Source of the DNA: Paulinella micropora
Taxonomy: Eukaryota > Cercozoa > Imbricatea > Euglyphida
NCBI GenBank assembly: GCA_009731375.1
Contig: BJOX01000036.1
Location: forward strand, 34,480-66,382
Direction: 5' to 3'
Length of the DNA stretch: 31,903 bases
Shown here piece by piece: positions 1 through 7,000 of the stretch. The position numbers and the translations under genes were made by a program. Numbering within the stretch: position 1 is the stretch's first letter; the number at the start of each line of letters is the position of its first letter. Below the pieces are notes generated by a model. The model was not told where the DNA came from. It did not search any database and was given only the letters and a program-made list of their open reading frames with translations.

Positions 1-1
1 C

Positions 2-81
<80 letters not shown>

Positions 82-160
82 ACACACACACACACACACA
101 CGCTCTCTCAGGCTCTCTCTCTCTCTCTCTCTCTCTCATCATCATCATTATCATCAGCCT
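1..160. repeat. CT/CA/TCA microsatellite cluster
   Basis: A compound simple repeat: a long CT dinucleotide run, a short AC run around 80-101, more CT to about 137, then a few TCA triplets. It continues beyond the left edge of the window. No coding signal is seen. Confidence 0.95.
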
Positions 161-164
161 ACCG

Positions 165-419
165 TTATTAAGTAATATTGACCAACATTAATGATATTCA
201 ATAATTAGGTTTAATAACTTTGATAACGAAATAATAACGTTAAATAATATTGAATAATATTTGAATAATATTGAATAATATTGAATAATATTAAATAGTA
301 TTGAATAACACTAATTGAATAATATTGAATAAGTTATATTGAAGCATAATATTGAATAGTATTGAATAGTATTGATTAAAATATAATACGAATCATAAGT
401 TGAATAATATTGAATAAGA
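165..419. repeat. AT-rich minisatellite, unit near TTGAATAATA
   Basis: The decamer TTGAATAATA and close variants recur many times, with the regular core around 245-415. The tract is strongly AT-rich and holds no open frame of note. It may be a simple tandem expansion. Confidence 0.85.
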
Positions 420-532
420 TCATATGTATGTATGTATGTACATATGTATGTATGTATGTATGTCGTATGTATGTGTACGTATGTATGTATGTATGTATGT
501 ATGTATGTATGTATGCATGTATGTATGTATGC

Positions 533-593
<61 letters not shown>

Positions 594-640
594 CGAGGAA
601 GGAGGAGGAGGAGGAGAAGGATGAGGAGGAGATGATGCCG
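420..640. repeat. ATGT, GTA and GGA microsatellites
   Basis: Three adjoining tracts: ATGT tetranucleotides (about 422-530), some twenty GTA triplets (about 533-592), then a GGA/GAG-rich stretch to about 640. The next repeat, CTG at 641-683, forms the glutamine run of the minus-strand frame described below. Confidence 0.95.
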
Positions 641-641
641 C

Positions 642-676
<35 letters not shown>

Positions 677-1073
677 ATGATGATGATGATTGTTTGCAGG
701 CATGGAGAGAGATTGATCCTCCGTTAGGTCGTCTCGTGTTACAAAAACAACCATACGTTGATACTTGATTGCCTTGGCAAAATACGTGTCAACGAGTCTC
801 ATTCTTTCTCTATTGATCCAATCGGAATCTTCAAAACATTCATATTCCGATTCAGTTGAAAAAGAATATAAACGTTGTTGACGATTCACAAGTGAAACAT
901 ACGCCTGAGATGGTTGAGGATAAGTAGTTGGGGATGGTTGTTCTAAAGAAGACGTCGACTGTGCACCTGAGTAGTTTGGATTTTCTAAGGACTTACTTGC
1001 TTCCTTTTCCCGCATGAACTCCACGAATTTGTTGAAGCGGCATGGCAAACATTTAGACAGTAGCTTCTCTGGA
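641..1073 (-). CDS. Hypothetical protein exon with His/Gln-rich C-terminus
   Basis: I do not recognise the family. The minus-strand frame is open from about 1073 down to 641 and has coding-like composition: a basic start containing KCLPCRFNKFVEFMREKE, a Ser/Pro/Gln-rich middle, an acidic/aromatic patch (YECFEDSDW), a helical-looking NRERMRLVDTYFAKAIKY, then NNHHHH followed by at least eleven glutamines from the CTG repeat. The nominal start at 1048 is a TTG and is unlikely to be real. Upstream on the minus strand a long CT-rich tract ends in TTCAG at about 1103, which looks like a splice acceptor, so this is more likely an internal or terminal exon than a whole gene. Past the glutamines the frame runs into low-complexity sequence, so the true C-terminus is uncertain. 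Confidence 0.35.
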
Positions 1074-1089
1074 AAAGTAACTTTTTCTT

Positions 1090-1152
1090 ATTGGCAACCC
1101 TGAAGAGAGAGAGAGAGAAAGAGAAAGAGAAAGAAAGAGAGAGAGAGAGTGG
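1090..1152. repeat. GA-rich simple repeat
   Basis: An interrupted GA/GAAA tract. On the minus strand it is a polypyrimidine run directly upstream of the hypothetical exon and could serve as part of a splice acceptor. Confidence 0.8.
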
Positions 1153-2061
1153 AACAGGGAGGAAGGAATGGGAAGGAAACGTTAAAGTAATAAATTCTCT
1201 GCAAACGTATCATTTTTTATTTTTGAATTTCGAACTGATTCGGACACAACACTGGAAACTTGAAGTTTATTGAAAAAATAATATTAATAATGAGTATATT
1301 AATAAAATGAAACGGACATACATACATGCATGCATGCATACATACATACATATTACTCAGGACGTTCAAGTTCTATTTTTTATGTTAAATTTAAGATTAA
1401 GGGTCAGATTAAGAATTAGCGTGCAAAATAAGGATTAGTTACCGTTTAAAATTCGAATTTCAAAATATACAAAAAAACAATTGAAATAGTCAATTAAAAT
1501 CTGAATCCGGCAACAGAACAGTTTTAGATTATTAAAAGTGTTTCAACTGTGTGTAGTAGTATATAATAATATTAATATGAATACATCAATACGAAATCTC
1601 GGTCCGGGAAGCTCATAACTTTAATAACCTTTGAAGCTTTGTAATAGCTTTTATTACTGAATGTCAAAATGACTCCACGTCACACTGAGTAACTGTTTCG
1701 GAACTTGAACCTTATTCAAGGCAAACAGTGCAAATAGGCCTTACAGATTTGGGTCGGGTGATAGATAGCGACGGCAAAAGCATGAACAACTTCTCTGAAA
1801 AAGGATCCTCCTCCTGAGTATTAACACATAGGTGACATGCATGGCCGGGCTGCATGCATACTAGTATGTAATACTGGCATATCAAGTTTGGGGACACACA
1901 CACCCACCTTGAATTACTCGATGCTATCTTTGGGGTGTACTCAAACCCTGATTTGGGAACGTTCATACGGCCCACGATGTGAGGGTTACCTCCAGTACAC
2001 ACACCCAAGAGCAATAGCCAGATTCCTCGCGACCGGTCAGGAGGCAGTCGATGTAACAAAA
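1153..2061. other. Non-coding flank 5' of the gypsy-like gag
   Basis: AT-rich sequence with a short CATA/CATG repeat at 1318-1352. I searched by eye for a 5' LTR, a primer-binding site and a duplicate of the 3' flank and found none that I can defend. The gag frame is open from 1837, but the stretch before 2062 reads poorly as protein and is probably leader sequence. Confidence 0.4.
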
Positions 2062-2115
2062 ATGAAGACCAATCTGGGTTCGAAAAACTCGAGTGGCATA
2101 TTTCATTTTTTTAGG

Positions 2116-3207
2116 ATGGAAATAAAGGCCTTGGAGGTGGGGAAGGCAGAGATGGAAAAAAGCATTAAGGCAGCAGGAGAAACTCATCCTGTGATTGATG
2201 AGTTAGAGAAGACCGACAGAGTTTTGACCAAGATCAGACTGTTAATGGGTGCGTTACTGCATAAGGAGGCATGGAAGAGATGGATTCCTACCAAGGATCA
2301 CTCTGTCCTTAAACCACTTAGTAACGCACCACCGGTCGCCAACAAAGCAGGTGTTGACCAATATGTGGAGAAATATAATTTTCTCAGATCTGCTTCTGAA
2401 TTGGTGGCCTTTATCACTCATGCTCAAAAGCTGGTGATATCTGAGAAGAAGAAGGCGACAGAGAAGGCGGAGTTCGAGAAGGCAATGAGACTGGAAAGAA
2501 TGAAAGCAAAAGTGAGTGGTGCAAAGACACACCCTCCGACATATTTTCCACCACCAGCTCCTGCCCCACCAGCCCCTACAACCCCGGGCTCAACTACGGT
2601 GGTGGTCACAAAGACGGAGAAGAAGGACAGACAAAATATCATAAATGCCTTCAAGGGGAAGAAAGGAGGAGTGGCAAGTCTCATGCTATATGCCAAGACG
2701 AGCTCAGACAAAGACTCTGATGCTTCGCTTTTGAGCAAGCTCAAAGAGATCAATGCCTGCATGAAGGCTTTTCCTTGCGACGAAACGCAGGAATACGAGG
2801 CCCTTGTTACTGTTTTTGACCAATCTCTAGTCTCGGAGGGATTTGATCTGACACAGTACAAGTTTTTGAGAAAGAAGGAGGAGATTAAGAGAAACAATGC
2901 AACAGGCCTAGACGCTCAGTGTGAACTGGCGGTGGCCACACTCATTTCATATTTTCAATCTCATGGATACCAGCATCTCTGCACTGGTACTCTCATAGGA
3001 TTTGAAATCTTTGAGACAGTGGCGATGAGTTTGAGGAGTGCTGTTGGCTTGGCGGCGACCCTTACGGAGGTAGTTTCCTCCTATGGGCTATTCTATGGCC
3101 GCAAGTCGATCATCCTCTATTTCTTTTCGGCGTTACACACAGTTAACCCGAGTAAGCTTACTCAGCTCATACAACAATGCTCGACGTTTAGCTCAGTGAA
3201 GTCCTAG
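2116..3207 (+). CDS. gag: Gypsy-like Gag, capsid part
   Basis: Structural Gag protein that would assemble the cytoplasmic virus-like particle. The frame is open from 1837, but I prefer the ATG at 2116: it directly follows a T-rich stretch ending in TTTAG, which looks like a splice or trans-splice acceptor. ATG 2062 is the alternative. The 363-residue product has a charged, coiled-coil-like N-terminus, a Lys/Glu-rich helix, a short Pro/Ala linker (PPPAPAPPAPTTPG, about residues 147-160), then a mainly helical region without cysteine knuckles. Gag identity rests on position before the nucleic-acid-binding region and pol in the same frame, not on sequence similarity. It ends at an in-frame TAG (3205-3207), after which the same frame continues. 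Confidence 0.65.
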   Translation: MEIKALEVGKAEMEKSIKAAGETHPVIDELEKTDRVLTKIRLLMGALLHKEAWKRWIPTKDHSVLKPLSNAPPVANKAGVDQYVEKYNFLRSASELVAFITHAQKLVISEKKKATEKAEFEKAMRLERMKAKVSGAKTHPPTYFPPPAPAPPAPTTPGSTTVVVTKTEKKDRQNIINAFKGKKGGVASLMLYAKTSSDKDSDASLLSKLKEINACMKAFPCDETQEYEALVTVFDQSLVSEGFDLTQYKFLRKKEEIKRNNATGLDAQCELAVATLISYFQSHGYQHLCTGTLIGFEIFETVAMSLRSAVGLAATLTEVVSSYGLFYGRKSIILYFFSALHTVNPSKLTQLIQQCSTFSSVKS

Positions 3208-3783
3208 AACTTCCTCGAGACACACGTGTTCGAAAATACGGTTCAAAGCGTTGCTCCGTCAGCACTGTTTCAAGAAGTGATGAGTGCATGCTCAAACATG
3301 GACTCGCTCACGGAGGCACATACGGCACAGGCAGGCGGTGTACCTGTTGGCGCACAAGCCACGTACACAAACAGAGTTGCCGGTTGGAAGAGACAGAGAG
3401 AGCCAGACCTGAAGACCGCATGTTGGAGGTGGTTCGCGGGCTTGCAGTGTAAGGCACAGATGGAGAACAGAGACTGCTCTTTCAATCATGATAGGCAGAA
3501 CCCAACAGCAAGGGCAAATTTTCTGAGCAGGACGGAAGGCAAGGAACCGGGCCTTTTCAATATGCTTCAGATTGCCGCTGTGAACGAAGGTTGGTATGCC
3601 AATATGTGTGATGATGAGGAGTTACGAGAGGCAATCATTACCTACATGAAGAGGATGAAGGAGAAGAAGGAGGAAAGGGAGAGACAAAAGAACTTAAAGG
3701 CCTCTCAAAGAGGACGAGGAGGAGGAGCAGGAGCAGGAGGACGAGGAGGAGGACGAGGAGGAGGACGAGGAGGAGGAACATAG
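3208..3783 (+). CDS. Gag nucleic-acid-binding region: CCCH zinc finger plus RGG box
   Basis: In-frame continuation of gag after TAG 3205; the nominal start at 3226 is a GTG, so independent initiation there is unlikely. The region has a C-X8-C-X8-C-X3-H pattern (codons at 3421, 3448, 3475 and 3487), resembling a CCCH finger rather than the CCHC knuckle usual in Gag. It is followed by a helical charged segment (YMKRMKEKKEERERQKN) and, from about 3700, an RGG/GAG-rich box. CCCH fingers and RGG boxes generally bind RNA, so a genome-packaging role is a reasonable inference. A TAG at 3781 falls inside the RGG-rich region, which resumes directly after it, so this stop does not mark a natural domain boundary. 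Confidence 0.65.
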   Translation, partial: NFLETHVFENTVQSVAPSALFQEVMSACSNMDSLTEAHTAQAGGVPVGAQATYTNRVAGWKRQREPDLKTACWRWFAGLQCKAQMENRDCSFNHDRQNPTARANFLSRTEGKEPGLFNMLQIAAVNEGWYANMCDDEELREAIITYMKRMKEKKEERERQKNLKASQRGRGGGAGAGGRGGGRGGGRGGGT

Positions 3784-4023
3784 AGAGGAGCCTCGAGGTG
3801 GCAAGGAACCCCTCAGAGAGGAAGAGGAGGAGGTCGGGGATATACCCCTTATGGAGGGAGAGCTGTTCGAGCTCCAGCCCCCCCACCCAGAGGAGGAGGA
3901 GGCTCATGGGCAAGCTCCAACCCGAATTTCGGTCGAGCTCAGGCCTACAACACTGCCTCGGAGACCGATACGTCATCCCACCCGGACACTACTCAAGGTA
4001 ATCGTTTCGAGGTGGTGGAATGA
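3784..4023 (+). CDS. Gag/Pol linker, second half of the RGG region
   Basis: Seventy-nine codons in the same frame, between TAG 3781 and TGA 4021. They begin RGASRWQGTPQRGRGGGRG, continuing the arginine/glycine pattern of the preceding segment, then become Pro/Gly-rich and finally Ser/Thr/Asp-rich. There is no methionine start. The segment makes sense only as part of the polyprotein read through the flanking stops, or as sequence that was continuous before those stops arose. Confidence 0.55.
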   Translation, partial: RGASRWQGTPQRGRGGGRGYTPYGGRAVRAPAPPPRGGGGSWASSNPNFGRAQAYNTASETDTSSHPDTTQGNRFEVVE

Positions 4024-7000
4024 CTGGAGGGGGAAGAAGAGAGGAAGGAGAAGACTGTGAAGTTTAACCCTAAAGTCACAGTGCTTTCTAATGCTGTTGT
4101 GCAGACTGGGCCAACGCTTCCTCTATGTGAAAACAAAGATGTGGGTACACAGAGACTGCAGCCCCAAGGTAGTCTCATACCCGTTCATACAGCACGGTTA
4201 CCAATGATAACTGATGCAAATAGGAAGGCGAGACTTGCGATGGAGGCGAGGAGGCCAATGGCAGACGTATCGCCTCGGCCAAGCAAACAACCACGAACAG
4301 ACTCAATGTCTACGGTCGCGGCGGGTGGCGAGCAAAAAGACAATGTGTGTACTCAAGTACCACAAGACAATGTCGCTCAAATAGTAAACGCACCAGTACC
4401 GCAGAATAATAAAAATGTTAATGAGGTGAAGCAGGAGGAGAAGAAGGAGGAGTTGAAAAACTTAGAGACAAGACTCCAAAATTTGGAACGTAAAGTTCTT
4501 GTTCTCGCAGCCAATATACACAGGCCCGATGCTCTGTGTTATACGGAACTTTATTGTGAAACATTGAAGACAATATTAAAAGTTGGTAATGATACGATGG
4601 CGAATATTAATATTGTCGGCAGGAAGTTTTTTAATCGATACCGGGACTGGGTGGACGGAAATATGAAAAAGTCAACGGGCACTCTCAAAGGAGTGAGCAG
4701 CCGGACGGATATCACGGGAATCATCACACTGACCTTTAAATTGAAATCCGCACGAGTATACCGTATGGACCTCTATGTCGTCCCCGGTTACCACGGGTCA
4801 ATATTACTATCGTATGACCAATTGGCTACGATGGGGGCTGTGATTGATTGCGCCGCAAGGCGAGTGATATATGCAGTAAAAAGAGGAGAAGAGAACGATA
4901 TTGATCCCTTCAACGCTACTGACTCTTATGAGGCTTATGAGCTGAGTCCAGCGACGGATCACAAAAGGATGGCCATCGCACATGAGGCACTTGAGGTGTA
5001 CGTTCACCCCCATGTCGTAAGACCGGATGAGCTGTCCTGGACCGACAATTGGGAATCCCAAGTGTGCACTGTCACAGTTCCGACATGCCATTGGGACAAA
5101 AAGTCTATTGATGACTTAATCGAGAAGCGAAAGGAGGAGATTATATGTGTCGCACAAAGAAGCCCGTCGTTGGCGAGATTCGCGGAAGGAGTAGGAACAG
5201 ATGTCCATATTACTAACGGATACTGTTTCCATGCGAAAGTAGGAGAAGAAAAAAGGGAGGCGTTTGTACCAAGGAGAACGGGGCGAATCCCGGATACTCC
5301 ACCAGAAACTATTAAAAGTTTTATTACTGATTTCTGGGGTGACGAGCCCACGTGGCCGCGTTCACTGTCTGAAGTGAAGAAATGCTTACGGACTTTATTC
5401 GAAAATAATAAGCCGTATACTATTATCCTGCCATATAATGAGAAGGCGATATGGGCGCAGGAAATAAGGGACCGGCTTATTGATCATCCTATACCGGTAC
5501 CCTCTCGCAAGCAACAGCTAGTGGTGGCTTGTCGTATGGGAACTCGTGAGCAGAGCAGTGCATACAAGCGGAAGCTCAGAGACCTCGACAAGTTGAAATT
5601 GATACCGCAAGCATTCACATGCTTTGATGGTTTTTACACCCGTAAAGCTCCTTTGCAATACGCGAGACTCATTGACATGCTGGTGGAGCTCGGTAAAGAT
5701 GATGAGCCGGACACGGTCACGTATGAAAAGACGGGCCTAGATGATGTCTCGGAAGAGGACTTAGGCTTGGAGGAGGACAGAGAACCCCTCAAGCAGCATA
5801 AGCAGATGTCTGATGAAGATTTTCAAGAGGCGGCGCGGAAAATATTGGAAGAAGGAGTAGGCACGGAGAAGGAGAAGGAGCTTTTAAAAGCCAAATTAGA
5901 GGCGAACAAGGAAATTTTTGACCCTCCACATGCAGGTGGTGTCAAGCCTGAAGATTTCACTGCGGTTATTTACAAAATACCGGGTGCGGAGCCGTCACCG
6001 GCACCACGAAGGGCGAATTTGAGTATACATGAGGCGAAGATAGCGGAGGAGCTAGCAAGACAGCTGCTCAATGAGGACTTTATTGAGAGATCAACATCCT
6101 CAATAGTCTCACAACCGAGAATAGTGCCGAAGCCAGGAGGAGAATGGCGCCTGACAGTTAACTATGCTCGTGTTAACAAGGTGCTGGAGGAAGAGAGAAA
6201 TCCTCTCCCGACATTAGAAGAAGGAAGGAGAGTACTGCGGAATGCAAAATTCTATTCGGTCATTGACCTTAAGAATGGCTTCTGGCAGATACCACTGGAG
6301 GAAAAGTCCAGATGGCTGACGGCGTTTGTGGTGGGTATGGAAATATACCAATGGAAAGTGCTTCCGATGGGCCTCAAGCAAGCCCCAGGACTTTTCCAGA
6401 AGGCGATGCAGAAGATGTTGAGCAGTCAGTACGATGATTTGTCTGACGGTGGCTTTATGAGAAGGCGGGGACAGAAGGCGGGAGAATATGCATTTTGCTA
6501 TATCGATGACATTATCGTATACTCTAACACAATGGAGGAGCATATCGATCATTTGTCCGATATATTCAGGCGCATCGGAGCTTTTGGCCTGAAGTGCAAT
6601 CTAAAGAAGTGTCAACTTGCCAAGACGAGTGTGACATACTTAGGGTACGAGATCTCCCATAATCGAGTCTCGATATCCAAAGAGAAGAGGGAGGAGATTA
6701 TGAATCGACCGATACCGAAGAACCGCACTGAATTGCACTCATTCCTTGCGATGGCGCAATACTATAGCCAGTTTATACCCGATTGGGGTGCAACACGGGC
6801 TAAAGTGGAGAAAATGATAGATTTTGGAGACTTTGAGAAGTGGGACGAAGAGGCTTTGCAAGCGTTTCATGCGCTCAAAGATCTCATTTACAAAGACCCG
6901 AAAGACGGAGGACTGGTGTTAACGATGCCCGACTTTACGAAACAATTCGTAGTCGATACAGACGCATCTAAGTTTGCGATTGGGGCTGTATTACAACAAG

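Noticed and set aside
2070-2095. GGGTTCGAA as a tRNA T-arm or a primer-binding site
   Set aside because: No acceptor, D or anticodon arms surround it, and it lies inside or beside the gag frame, not next to an LTR.
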